Assembly: GCF_900637685.1 (NCBI RefSeq)
Contig: NZ_LR134388.1
Coordinates: 4,096,934 to 4,160,933 of the forward strand
Length of the DNA: 64,000 nt
Reading direction: 5' to 3'
DNA from: Legionella sainthelensi
GTDB lineage: Bacteria; Pseudomonadota; Gammaproteobacteria; Legionellales; Legionellaceae
The position numbers and the translations under genes are program-made. Below are positions 1-8,320 of the stretch, piece by piece (the stretch's first letter is position 1; each line of letters begins with the position of its first letter). Below the pieces are notes generated by a model. The model did no database searches. It saw only the letters and a list, made by a program, of their open reading frames with translations, and was not told where the DNA came from.

Positions 1-89
1 GCTTCAGTTATTCCTATTGCCTCAGACAACTCTTTGAGCCTGCATTTACGTTTTGCCATCATTACATCTAAGTTAACAATAATTGACAC
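1..89 (-). CDS. HTH transcriptional regulator, YozG/XRE-like (partial, cut by window edge)
   Basis: The first 29 codons of a small Cro/CI-type helix-turn-helix protein are visible and the rest lies outside the window. It opens with a GTG codon at 87-89. The sequence includes VNLDVMMAKRK and then LKELSEAIGI, the usual N-terminus and first helix of YozG-like regulators. A ribosome-binding site (AAGGAAT) overlaps the stop codon of the DUF2975 gene upstream, so the two genes are probably translated in sequence. Regulators of this type are commonly paired with DUF2975 membrane proteins, and the pairing here supports the call. Target genes are unknown. Confidence 0.75.
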   Translation of the reverse strand, partial: MSIIVNLDVMMAKRKCRLKELSEAIGITE

Positions 90-100
90 GGGAATATTCC

Positions 101-643
101 TTAAATTGTTAATTGTGTTTCTGACTTTAATTGATGCGCTTCTTGAATTATCCATGATGCAACTAAAATGATAAACGCGGTGATTAGAGTAGATAGATTC
201 GCTGATTTCAAAGTAATGCTTGCAAATCGCTCACCTGCGGGATTATTAAATGTAAGTGCTGCAGTGATGAGCGGTTGATAAATGAGTTGAACTAACTCTC
301 CTAATATCATGTAAATACTTACCTGTTTAATTAATTTGATATTGTCCTCCTCAAATAGATGCCCTTGTTCGAAAAGTTTAAATAATTTAGCAAGCTTGTA
401 ACAAATTAAAATCGTAACTGTGAGAGGCAATCCTTCAATTACTAATAAAATGCAGCGATGAGCAAAAGAAAAATGTTTCAAATCATAAATGCGCTCAGGT
501 GAAATAACTGTAGACCAACCGCCTAAATGACACATCCAATCAAATTTAACTAAAATCAAAAAAGTTGTGGTTAAAGGAATAAACCAGCACAATGATCTAA
601 AAAACAAATGGAGCAAGTAACTTGTGCTTTTTATTTTATTCAT
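101..643 (-). CDS. DUF2975 family membrane protein
   Basis: This 180-residue protein has four hydrophobic segments, at about residues 11-34, 60-86, 109-130 and 150-167, which matches the four-helix layout of DUF2975 proteins. A clear AAGGAG site lies six bases before the ATG at 643. The gene ends 11 bases before the GTG of an XRE-type regulator on the same strand, so the two form a two-gene unit. In such pairs the membrane protein is thought to work with the small regulator, but no biochemical role is established. No catalytic motif is visible. It is encoded divergently from the ubiquinone operon that begins near 813. Confidence 0.75.
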   Translation of the reverse strand: MNKIKSTSYLLHLFFRSLCWFIPLTTTFLILVKFDWMCHLGGWSTVISPERIYDLKHFSFAHRCILLVIEGLPLTVTILICYKLAKLFKLFEQGHLFEEDNIKLIKQVSIYMILGELVQLIYQPLITAALTFNNPAGERFASITLKSANLSTLITAFIILVASWIIQEAHQLKSETQLTI

Positions 644-812
644 GGAAAACTCCTTACGATAGCATTAATCATGAATTATAATAATTTATTATTGTTTTGC
701 AATAAAAATTTTTAATGTTTGCTATATTTAGAAAGATTATCCATTTTATTCATTTGAGCGGCATCCTGAATCGAGGAGGTAAGACTGGGTATCTTGCCTA
801 AAATAAGTTAAT

Positions 813-1591
813 ATGAAGTTTTTAATGGCAAACCTGTATATGGCTGATCAAGAAAAAAATACCCACTTCGGATACACTACTGTCTCTTGGGATGAAAAAG
901 AAAAAAAGGTAGCGGAAGTTTTTCATTCTGTGGCAAAAAACTATGACTTAATGAATGATTTAATGTCTTTTGGCATTCATCATTTTTGGAAACGCTACAC
1001 CGCCGAACTTAGTCACGTTCGCCCAGGGCAATTTGTTTTAGATTTAGCAGGTGGTAGCGGTGATTTAACTCGGTTATTGTGCAAAAAAGTTGGTGACACA
1101 GGTCGTGTCATTCTTGCAGACATTAATTCAGCCATGCTCAATGTAGGTCGTGATCGTCTGTTAGACGAAGGCTTATATAAAAATATTGACTATGTACAAG
1201 GTAATGCCCAATGTTTGCCTTTTGCTGACAACAGTTTTCATTGTATTACTATGGGCTTTGGTTTACGCAATGTGACTGATAAAGAAGAAGCACTACGCTC
1301 GATATATCGTGTCTGTAAACCTGGAGGAAAAGTCATGATTCTTGAGTTCTCCACACCGACACTCCCTGGTTTAAAGCCAATTTATGACTGGTATTCGTTC
1401 CATATTTTACCTAAAATAGGGAAATTTTTTGCGCAAGATGAAGCCAGTTACCAATATCTTGCTGAATCCATACGCATGCATCCAAATCAGATGGAACTCA
1501 AAAAATGATTGAACATGCAGGATTTGAAGACTGTCATTATGACAATCTAAGCGGCGGCATAGTTGCCTTGCACATTGCCTATAAATATTGA
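813..1591 (+). pseudogene. ubiE: ubiE, demethylmenaquinone/demethoxyubiquinol C-methyltransferase, frame broken at the C-terminus
   Basis: UbiE is a SAM-dependent C-methyltransferase of ubiquinone (and menaquinone) synthesis. The SAM-binding motif [10 protein letters not shown] and the family motifs [20 protein letters not shown] and SFHILPKIG are all present. The first frame stops at 1506-1508 after ELKK. A shift of one base in the six-A run at 1500-1505 restores the missing 28 residues ([10 protein letters not shown] to IAYKY) and a stop at 1589-1591, matching the family C-terminus. One A is therefore missing relative to an intact gene. The start is uncertain: 813 is the furthest upstream ATG, but comparison with E. 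coli UbiE favours [11 protein letters not shown] at 840. The GAGGAGGT at 773-780 is too distant for any of these ATGs. The gene leads ubiJ, ubiB, tatA and tatB. A consensus error is the simplest explanation, because the gene is expected to be important. Confidence 0.9.
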
Positions 1592-1598
1592 GTTGATT

Positions 1599-2216
1599 AT
1601 GCTAAAAAAATATTCTTTAAAAGCCCTTCAAAAAGCCATAAATAAAGCAGTCCAGCTGGATGAGGACATGCCTGCTAAATTGCAAGCACTGGACAAAAAA
1701 TGTCTTGAAATGGTCATTAGTCCATTAAACGTTAATTTTTTCATTTTGTTTGAAAATCGTGAAATCATCTTACTTGATCATTATGATAAAGAAGCAGATA
1801 CCGTCATCCACAGCAGCCCCCTAGGTTTAATCCGACTTAGTTTATTACCAGCATCTAAAGCCCGCTCTTTATTTAATGATAAAATTCGCATCACCGGAGA
1901 CACTGAATTAGGACAGCATATTAAAAAATTATTCGATGAAATGGACATTGATTGGGAGGGACACCTCGCTCATTTCACCGGTGATGTGGTGGCACATCAA
2001 ATTGGTTCTTTTTTTCGCAAGGGGCTCCAATTCAAAAAGCAATTTGATGAGTCCGTACGCCAAAATATGGCCGAGTACTTACAAGAAGAGTTACGTGTTG
2101 TGCCTTCAAAATATGAACTGGAAGATTTTTTTGCAGAGATTGATGAACTCTCCTTAAGTGTTGAACGCTTACAAGCCCATGTCAATCAACTAATAAATCA
2201 CTATGAAATCCATTAA
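1599..2216 (+). CDS. ubiJ: UbiJ, ubiquinone biosynthesis accessory factor (SCP2 domain)
   Basis: UbiJ binds ubiquinone intermediates and organises the soluble Ubi complex in proteobacteria. This 205-residue protein is close to the E. coli length of about 201. Its N-terminal half looks like an SCP2 sterol-carrier fold, including [15 protein letters not shown] and [17 protein letters not shown]. The C-terminal part (about 150-200) is charged and coiled-coil-like. The ATG at 1599 is preferred over an in-frame ATG at 1563, because the latter lies inside the true end of ubiE. It sits eight bases after the reconstructed ubiE stop and overlaps ubiB by 14 bases, the standard ubiE-ubiJ-ubiB order. Confidence 0.92.
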   Translation: MLKKYSLKALQKAINKAVQLDEDMPAKLQALDKKCLEMVISPLNVNFFILFENREIILLDHYDKEADTVIHSSPLGLIRLSLLPASKARSLFNDKIRITGDTELGQHIKKLFDEMDIDWEGHLAHFTGDVVAHQIGSFFRKGLQFKKQFDESVRQNMAEYLQEELRVVPSKYELEDFFAEIDELSLSVERLQAHVNQLINHYEIH

Positions 2217-3855
2217 AAAGCTCATTCGTCTTATTCATATTAATTATATTCTGGCAAAAAACGGACTAGATAATGTCGTCGTGTCCTTAAGATTATTTGC
2301 TCCGCTTCGCTTCATGGTTTATTTAAATCCCTGGAACTGGTTTCGTAAAGAGCATTTAACACATGGAGAAGCCCTGCGTATTTCATTAGAAGCACTCGGT
2401 CCTATTTTCATTAAATTTGGTCAGGCACTTTCCACCCGTCCTGATATTTTACCCATAGATATCGCCATTGAGCTCAGTAAATTACAAGATAAGGTTCCTC
2501 CATTCCCCAGTGAAAAAGCAATGGCAATTATTGAGAAAGCCTATGGTTTATCTCCTTATGAAGTTTTTGCTGAATTTGATCCCATCCCTTTAGCATCAGC
2601 CTCGATGGCGCAAGTGCATGCTGCAAAATTGAAAACAGGTGAAGAGGTCATCGTCAAAGTGCTAAGACCCAATATGCGCCGTGTTATTGAAAACGACTTA
2701 AGTATTATGCACACTATAGCCAAATGGGCAGATCGGTATTGGCCTGAAATTAGACGTCTAAAACCTAAAGAAATTGTCGCTGAATTTGAACATACTTTAC
2801 TTGATGAGCTCGATTTACAAAGAGAAGCAGCTAATGCCGCTCAACTAAGACGTAATTTTGATCGTTCCCCTATTTTGTATATCCCTGAAGTATACTGGGA
2901 TTATTCGCGCTCTAACGTAATGGTCCTCGAACGAATTCATGGTATCCCTGTATCAGACATAAGCAGCTTGCAAGCACACAGCATTGATATAAAAAAATTG
3001 GCTGAACGTGGCGTAGAGATTTTTTTCACGCAAGTATTTCGCGATTGTTTTTTTCATGCAGACATGCACCCCGGAAATATTTTTGTTTCCTATAACAATC
3101 CTCAAGATCCTCAATATATCTGTATTGATTTTGGCATTATGGGGACATTAAATGACAATGACAAACGCTATTTAGCTGAAAATCTTTTGGCTTTCTTTAA
3201 TCGGGATTACCGTCGCGTTGCTCAATTGCACGTGGAATCAGGTTGGGTTGCCCGCGATACTCGAGTCGATGAATTTGAAAGCGCTATTCGTACGGTGTGC
3301 GAACCTATTTTTGAAAGACCTCTAAAAGATATTTCATTTGCACAAGTAGTTTTGCGCCTTTTTCAAGTGGCGCGGCGTTTTCATATGGAAGTACAGCCCC
3401 AACTCGTTTTATTGCAAAAAACATTGTTGGCTATAGAAGGTCTGGGACGCCAACTTTACCCTGAACTTGATTTATGGACTACAGCAAAACCCTTTCTTGA
3501 AAAATGGGTAAAAGAGCAAATCGGACCCAAGGCTTTTTTCACCCAATTAAAACAAAACTTACCCTTTTTTGCCGAACAATTGCCTAATATGCCAAAGTTA
3601 GTCTTTGATTTTCTTGAACTAAAACGAGAAGAGCTAATCACAGATAAGAAAGTTTTAAGCCATACAAAACGGGAAGAGGAAAAAGCGGCATTACATTGGA
3701 AAAGCATTGCCACTGGAGCAAGTATTTCTTTCCTTCTTATGGGTCTGCTTGATTATTGGAATCTAATTGCACAAAGACAGCTCGCTCCTCTAGCTTTTAT
3801 AGGAGCCGCTATTACAGGATTGTTTGTTCTTCTTAACCGTAGCATGAGGAATTAA
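2203..3855 (+). CDS. ubiB: UbiB, ubiquinone biosynthesis protein kinase-like ATPase (ABC1/COQ8 family)
   Basis: UbiB is an atypical kinase-like ATPase needed for aerobic ubiquinone synthesis. At 550 residues it matches the E. coli protein. The family KxGQ motif appears as [11 protein letters not shown] (about 71-81), the alanine-rich nucleotide loop as [11 protein letters not shown], the catalytic loop as [10 protein letters not shown] and the metal site as IDFGIMG. The C-terminus carries two hydrophobic helices (about 500-545) that anchor it in the inner membrane. It overlaps ubiJ by 14 bases and is followed two bases later by tatA, so ubiquinone and Tat genes share a transcript, as in many gammaproteobacteria. 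Confidence 0.97.
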   Translation: MKSIKKLIRLIHINYILAKNGLDNVVVSLRLFAPLRFMVYLNPWNWFRKEHLTHGEALRISLEALGPIFIKFGQALSTRPDILPIDIAIELSKLQDKVPPFPSEKAMAIIEKAYGLSPYEVFAEFDPIPLASASMAQVHAAKLKTGEEVIVKVLRPNMRRVIENDLSIMHTIAKWADRYWPEIRRLKPKEIVAEFEHTLLDELDLQREAANAAQLRRNFDRSPILYIPEVYWDYSRSNVMVLERIHGIPVSDISSLQAHSIDIKKLAERGVEIFFTQVFRDCFFHADMHPGNIFVSYNNPQDPQYICIDFGIMGTLNDNDKRYLAENLLAFFNRDYRRVAQLHVESGWVARDTRVDEFESAIRTVCEPIFERPLKDISFAQVVLRLFQVARRFHMEVQPQLVLLQKTLLAIEGLGRQLYPELDLWTTAKPFLEKWVKEQIGPKAFFTQLKQNLPFFAEQLPNMPKLVFDFLELKREELITDKKVLSHTKREEEKAALHWKSIATGASISFLLMGLLDYWNLIAQRQLAPLAFIGAAITGLFVLLNRSMRN

Positions 3856-3857
3856 AA

Positions 3858-4040
3858 ATGGGACTAAGTGGTATCAGCCCTCTTTCTTTATTATTAATCT
3901 TAGTAATTGTTATTATTCTTTTTGGTACTTCCAAATTAAAAACCATAGGTTCTGATCTTGGAGAAGCCATTCGCAATTTTCGTAAAGCACTGAACGACGA
4001 TCAACCTCAAACACCCAAAGAGGATGACAAATCCTTATGA
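3858..4040 (+). CDS. tatA: TatA, Sec-independent twin-arginine translocase subunit
   Basis: TatA forms the size-variable pore element of the twin-arginine translocase, which exports folded proteins. The 60-residue protein has one N-terminal transmembrane helix (about 6-22, LSLLLILVIVIILFG), the hinge FGTSKLKTIGSDLGEAI and an acidic, proline-containing tail, all typical. It begins two bases after ubiB and overlaps tatB by four bases (ATGA). The third subunit, TatC, is encoded about 16.7 kb away at 20735. Confidence 0.95.
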   Translation: MGLSGISPLSLLLILVIVIILFGTSKLKTIGSDLGEAIRNFRKALNDDQPQTPKEDDKSL

Positions 4041-4261
4041 GTGGCGAAGTCTTAGTCATATTGATTGTTGCCCTAATTGTATTTGGCCCTAAAAAGCTAC
4101 CTATGCTCGCAACACATTTGGGATTATTGCTAAGAAAAATGAATCAATTGAAAGTTCAAGCTGCTGCCTTATGGCAACAGCAACTTAATGAAATGCAATT
4201 ACACGAAAATCAGCGTAAAGCTAAAGAGGCTGATGAGCAGTATAAAAAAGAAGAGCGCTGA
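4037..4261 (+). CDS. tatB: TatB, twin-arginine translocase receptor subunit
   Basis: TatB works with TatC to bind twin-arginine signal peptides. The 74-residue product has an N-terminal membrane helix (about 3-18), the conserved FGPKKLP hinge and an amphipathic helix. It then ends in a short charged tail (RKAKEADEQYKKEER). This is much shorter than E. coli TatB (about 170 residues), since the variable tail is largely absent. The start overlaps the tatA stop by four bases, so the two are translationally coupled. No tatC follows directly. Confidence 0.9.
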   Translation: MSGEVLVILIVALIVFGPKKLPMLATHLGLLLRKMNQLKVQAAALWQQQLNEMQLHENQRKAKEADEQYKKEER

Positions 4262-4324
4262 TAGCTTTCTCTTGGGATCTACTTTTTTGTTCAACCTCAA
4301 ACCGAATAGACTTTTCTTGAAAAA

Positions 4325-4882
4325 CTATTTATTCTCTAATGTTGGACTCTTGGGCTCGGGCATTTCAAAACCTTTATGATCAGGAAGATCTTTCAATTGC
4401 TCTTTAGTAGGCATCAAAGACTTTCCAGTAATCTCTTCAGGCTCTTTATCTTTTCCAAGTCCAGGTCTATAAAGTTTTCCATCTCCGTTTGAGTAAGCGA
4501 GAACCTTATTCGTTTCTGCATCAACCATTACAAAACGATTTCCATCTGCAGCTTGTTGTTTAAAGAAATCTGTCATCTGCTCTGGAGTTTTGAAATCGAA
4601 AGTTACTCGGCCCTCATCATCAGGTTTTAGTTGATCCTCATTTATCTTGATTGGAGGTTCTTGCTTTTGACAAAACTTTTTATAGTCTTTTAAAAGCCTC
4701 TCCATATCCGCGCTCTGCACCATTACACTTTGTTTCTTTTTTGCTTGCTCTTCCTCTTCATCTTTATCGCTTGTTAAACCGTCCAGTTGAGGAGTTACTA
4801 CTGTTGTTGTAGGAGCTGTTAGTGCAATTTGTTGCGGATCTTTTTTGGGATCTTCTTTGGGTTTTTCATGCTGTTCTTCCAT
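4325..4882 (-). CDS. hypothetical acidic/lysine-rich protein
   Basis: I do not recognise this 185-residue protein. The first 60 residues are low complexity, rich in Lys, Glu, Asp, Pro, Gln and Thr (for example KPKEDPKKDPQQ and DKDEEEEQAKKK). The central part (about 60-140) looks folded, with VTFDFKTPEQMTDFFKQQA and NRFVMVDAETNKVLAY. The C-terminus is polar and charged (EMPEPKSPTLENK). There is no signal peptide or membrane helix. A soluble, lineage-specific protein with a polar glutamate-containing C-terminus is compatible with a Dot/Icm substrate, but that is only a guess from composition. It converges on tatB and lies 33 bases downstream of another unknown gene on the same strand. Confidence 0.6.
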   Translation of the reverse strand: MEEQHEKPKEDPKKDPQQIALTAPTTTVVTPQLDGLTSDKDEEEEQAKKKQSVMVQSADMERLLKDYKKFCQKQEPPIKINEDQLKPDDEGRVTFDFKTPEQMTDFFKQQAADGNRFVMVDAETNKVLAYSNGDGKLYRPGLGKDKEPEEITGKSLMPTKEQLKDLPDHKGFEMPEPKSPTLENK

Positions 4883-4915
4883 AGTATCTCCAGATATTAT
4901 TTATGTCGAAGTAGG

Positions 4916-5470
4916 TCATTGCAATAAATGACTTTGTACCCACTTATTAATTATGTGCTTTTGATCTAATGTTTGCACATTAGCAGCCACCCCACCCCCA
5001 ATGGCCAAATGTCCCTGGGGAGTGCTTTGATTTCTCCATCCTAATAGCATGCCTCCATTAGCCATAAATTCAGAGGCATGCTCAATACTTTTCTGTACGG
5101 AAGGATCATCCGCCGTCATCGCTCGCCCATTGCTGTACTTCATTGTGGTAATGGGAATCGTCCTATATACGCCTTGTAAATGTTGATATTTAGTTTCCGT
5201 TAATAACTTTTCAATTTCAAAGATTACAGATGCTTGATTCGATCCTATTGTGCCTGTTTGCCAATCACCTTTTCTATAAGTATCTAAAATTTTATCAGTT
5301 TGCGATTGATTAGCAGAATACGTAATTCCAACCGTTTTTGCCCCATGAGCATGTAACTTAGCTACTTCATCTAAGATTATAATCGCTTGCTCTTTAGATG
5401 AAACATCAATTCCATTTTTTTTAAAATCAACTTGGAATGGAACAATGCCGTTTGGTTTTAACGAAGGCAT
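4916..5470 (-). CDS. hypothetical protein
   Basis: This soluble protein of about 184 residues is not one I can assign. The ATG at 5470 is preferred over an upstream in-frame TTG because an AAGGAA site sits six bases before it. Visible features include EQAIIILDEVAKLHAHGAKTVG, a possible alpha/beta unit, and a glycine-rich C-terminal stretch (LAIGGGVAANVQTL). There is no signal peptide or membrane segment. It precedes the acidic protein at 4325-4882 by 33 bases on the same strand, so they may be co-transcribed. Confidence 0.6.
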   Translation of the reverse strand: MPSLKPNGIVPFQVDFKKNGIDVSSKEQAIIILDEVAKLHAHGAKTVGITYSANQSQTDKILDTYRKGDWQTGTIGSNQASVIFEIEKLLTETKYQHLQGVYRTIPITTMKYSNGRAMTADDPSVQKSIEHASEFMANGGMLLGWRNQSTPQGHLAIGGGVAANVQTLDQKHIINKWVQSHLLQ

Positions 5471-5634
5471 GGTAATTCCTTGCAATTAAAAATTGTGTTG
5501 ATTATTTAATCATAGTTTATCCCTTTTTTGTTTTCAATAAAACAACCGAAGCATCTTTTCAGCGTTAAAATGGTAAAGGCTGCTTCAGCTTCTGTTCTTC
5601 CATAAAAAGTTAGGTTCTACTGCTTTTTCTAGGG

Positions 5635-6125
5635 TTAGCCAAGCTTTCCAGCCGCCAATTGCTCTAAACAGTCACCTGTCAACCGAAATTGCAATAGATC
5701 TGTGCGTGGATGTGCACCTAAAAACTCATAAAATTGAATGGATTTTTATTCCAAGTAAATGCATGCCCTTCCATGCGACAACAATGTTTCTCGATCGCTA
5801 AGCGAGCAAGATAGGACAATAAAGAAGTGCCCAAACCATGATTTTGAAATTTTTCATTTACAAATAAATCTTCTACATAAAGAACAGGTGCCGCTTCTGG
5901 AGCAGAATAAGAGAAAAAATATAAGGCATAACCTGCAGGTTCTTTCTTATATTCAGCGAGCAAGATATAAAAATATCTGGTTTTGCCAAAGCCATGCGCT
6001 TCGATTTTATCTAGAGTTAAACTCATTGTTCCAGATTTTTTTCGTTCATATTCCGCCAGTTTTTCGACTAGGAAAGCAATTTTTTCTTTATCTTTTTTTG
6101 TAGCAATTCGAAAAGTAAATTCCAT
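5635..6125 (-). pseudogene. GNAT family N-acetyltransferase, frameshifted near the C-terminus
   Basis: The first frame (5718-6125) encodes a GNAT fold with the acetyl-CoA site in VEDLFVNEKFQNHGLGTSLL (motif A), close to diamine/spermidine-type acetyltransferases. It ends abnormally as WNKNPFNFMSF. Shifting by one base at the five-T run 5743-5747 (A-run on the coding strand) gives the expected continuation, from SIQFYEFLGA through to GDCLEQLAAGKLG with a stop at 5635-5637. One A is therefore missing relative to an intact gene. It is 27 bases downstream of msrBA and may be the last gene of that transcript. Substrate is unknown. Confidence 0.8.
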
Positions 6126-6152
6126 TTTTCATCCCCTGACACACCAAAAAAA

Positions 6153-7022
6153 CTAATCAAATCGATTTACTGGCTGATGACAATAAGGTGCTTTATGATG
6201 TTTCGCATAATAATCTTGATGATACTCTTCTGCAGGCCAAAATGTTTGTACTGGAAAAAGATGCGTAGCAACTTGATATCCATTTTTTTGCAGCATTTGG
6301 ATTAATAGCTCTGCTTCGTCTAACTGTTCTTGGGTGTAATAAAAAACGGCACTTTGATATTGTTGCCCTATATCAGGGCCTTGACCGGATTTTTGCGTTG
6401 GATCATGAATTTCAAAAAATCTTTTTAAAACATGATGATAATCTGTTTTGTCTCTATCAAAAATAACACGCACCGCTTCATAATGCCCAGTATTACCTTG
6501 ACACACCTGTTCATAACTGGGCTCCAAAGTAACCCCTCCGATATAACCTACCTCGACTCTAAGTACCCCAGAAATTTTTTTCAAAAAATGATCAACCCCC
6601 CAGAAACATCCACCAGCTAAAATGGCCTCCTCTGTGTCTAGGACCTGACTATCAGCGACAAAATCAATAGAAACTGAATTAACACAATGGCGCAAATTTT
6701 TTTGAGTGAAATATTCCCCGGTAAAGACATGACCTAAATGAGCATCACATCGTGAGCAAAGTATTTCCATACGCTGTCCATCACGATCAGGGATCTGTTT
6801 TACTGCATGGACAACATTATCATCAAAACTTGGCCAACCACATCCCGAACTGAATTGACTCGATCCGCGAAATAAAGCTAAACCACAGCGCCTGCATAAA
6901 TAAGTCCCCTGAGTTACTAGAGCATTATAGGCGCCGGTATGAGGATACTCAGTAGCTTTTTCACAAATGACTCTTTTCGCTAAAGGAGTTAAACTGGCTG
7001 TCTTATCAAGATAACTGTCCAT
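6153..7022 (-). CDS. msrBA: bifunctional peptide-methionine (R)-/(S)-S-oxide reductase MsrB-MsrA
   Basis: This 289-residue fusion repairs both stereoisomers of methionine sulfoxide. The N-terminal half is MsrB, with zinc ligands in CRRC (43, 46) and CSRC (89, 92) and the catalytic Cys113 in RHCVNS. The C-terminal half, from about residue 128, is MsrA with the catalytic GGCFWG (Cys139) and HDPTQ and GQYQSAVFYY motifs. The MsrB-then-MsrA order is the less common orientation compared with the PilB/MsrAB arrangement. No signal peptide is seen, so it is probably cytoplasmic. It follows mltB by six bases on the same strand. Confidence 0.95.
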   Translation of the reverse strand: MDSYLDKTASLTPLAKRVICEKATEYPHTGAYNALVTQGTYLCRRCGLALFRGSSQFSSGCGWPSFDDNVVHAVKQIPDRDGQRMEILCSRCDAHLGHVFTGEYFTQKNLRHCVNSVSIDFVADSQVLDTEEAILAGGCFWGVDHFLKKISGVLRVEVGYIGGVTLEPSYEQVCQGNTGHYEAVRVIFDRDKTDYHHVLKRFFEIHDPTQKSGQGPDIGQQYQSAVFYYTQEQLDEAELLIQMLQKNGYQVATHLFPVQTFWPAEEYHQDYYAKHHKAPYCHQPVNRFD

Positions 7023-7028
7023 AGTGGA

Positions 7029-8000
7029 TTACCTTCTTTGTTGTCCCTGGCAAATTTTATCTGCTAGATATCCTACAGCTCCAGCATAATAGATAGAATT
7101 ATTATAGTGCAAAATCATCTTGTAATTGGGAAAAGCTAAAAATGTTGGGCCGCCCAATGGTTGAACAATACTTGCTTGTAAATTTTGGTAGGGTAAGGGC
7201 TGACCATCTTCTGTTCGAACCCCTGCGGCATTCCATTCACTTACAGGTTTTACAATTGTTTTACCGGTCATCGCCATATTAAATTTGGGAGGTAACTTGA
7301 CTTGGATAGCCCAAGGCTCTCCAGTTTGCCAACCATTTTGTTTCATGTAATTCGCGATTGAAGCAAAAACATCGGGTTTGCTCCTCCATATATCTTTGCG
7401 TCCATCACCATCATAATCAACAGCATATTTTACCCAACTTGAAGGTAAGAATTGCGGCTGCCCTGAAGCACCAGCCCACTCACCCTTGAAATCAGCCAAA
7501 TCCACATGACCTTCATTAAGAATTCGTAAGGCAATAAATAACTCTTTACGGAAAAACTCTTTGCGATTCGAGTCATAAGCCAGGGTTGCTAATGCCTTAA
7601 TTACAGGGAAATTTCCCATATAAGTGCCATAACTTGTTTCCATGCCCCAAAAAGAAACAATAAAACATGGGTTAACCCCATATTGCTTAGCTACTGCATC
7701 CAAGACTGCTTGATTACGCTTGTATTCTTTACGACCAATAGCAATTCTATAGCTGTCTACGCGTGTATTACGGTATTTAATAAACGTTAATCGATGTTCC
7801 GGTTGCGAGTGCAACAGCCCTTTAATTTGATGGCTTGGTTCATGGATATTTGCAAATGCTTCATCAAAGGTTTCTGGTGAAATCCCTTGTTGTAAGGCTT
7901 CTGCTCTAACTCCAGCAACCCATTGATTCCAATTTTGTTGTGCAAAGGCAACATGGTGTACTAGAACATATACTATTGCAGCAAGTCCCCATTTTTTCAT
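7029..8000 (-). CDS. mltB: MltB-family lytic murein transglycosylase
   Basis: This enzyme cleaves peptidoglycan glycan strands between MurNAc and GlcNAc, forming 1,6-anhydroMurNAc. The 323-residue protein has a signal peptide ending near AFA/QQ (residues 1-20). The catalytic Glu121 lies in FWGMETSYG, and the family motifs DFKGEWAGASGQPQFLPSSW and DYDGDGRKDIW follow. There is no lipobox, so it is periplasmic rather than lipid-anchored. A C-terminal segment, LPYQNLQ...GGPTFLAFPNYK, matches the longer MltB subgroup. It is the first gene of a likely mltB-msrBA-GNAT unit. Confidence 0.92.
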   Translation of the reverse strand: MKKWGLAAIVYVLVHHVAFAQQNWNQWVAGVRAEALQQGISPETFDEAFANIHEPSHQIKGLLHSQPEHRLTFIKYRNTRVDSYRIAIGRKEYKRNQAVLDAVAKQYGVNPCFIVSFWGMETSYGTYMGNFPVIKALATLAYDSNRKEFFRKELFIALRILNEGHVDLADFKGEWAGASGQPQFLPSSWVKYAVDYDGDGRKDIWRSKPDVFASIANYMKQNGWQTGEPWAIQVKLPPKFNMAMTGKTIVKPVSEWNAAGVRTEDGQPLPYQNLQASIVQPLGGPTFLAFPNYKMILHYNNSIYYAGAVGYLADKICQGQQRR

Positions 8001-8320
8001 ACTTCATCCCCCTAATTTTTTCTGTTACCTTTGTGTTTTATTTTGCTTTTATTAATGCATTGCTTCATGTTGGAGCGCAACTCAATCTACGGCTTTATTT
8101 TTCTATGTATTCCGCACAAGGCACCAAATGGTTCACACATCCCTAAAAGTCGGGTTTAACCTTACTCTTTTACGTTCGTTAGCTGAACCTCGGCGTTCAG
8201 GAGCACTGAATTAAAACATTGGATCCCCCGGGGATTAGTCAAAGTGAGCATGACAACACCAAGCGGGAATCCATTAACCTCTAAAATTTACGGCACTCTA
8301 ATAAGAGTATACAGTGACTA
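8001..8320. other. 320-bp intergenic region
   Basis: No convincing gene is visible between mltB and the cytochrome gene. The stretch contains two short inverted repeats: CTGAAC...GTTCAG around 8190-8200, and a compact GC palindrome (ATCCCC-C-GGGGAT) near 8223-8236. The latter resembles half of the longer palindrome at 20691. The mltB promoter should lie near 8001-8100. Confidence 0.4.

Noticed and set aside
1500..1510. Programmed or slippage frameshifting in ubiE
   Set aside because: A -1 slip on AAAAAA would give the full protein, but the same kind of loss occurs in five unrelated genes, so a consensus error is simpler.
7940..8146. 68-residue plus-strand frame overlapping the mltB start
   Set aside because: It is antisense to the mltB signal peptide, lacks motifs and has no ribosome site.
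8223..8236. GC palindrome GGATCCCCCGGGGATT as a second copy of the 20691 element
   Set aside because: It is shorter and differs in sequence, so only loose resemblance is claimed.
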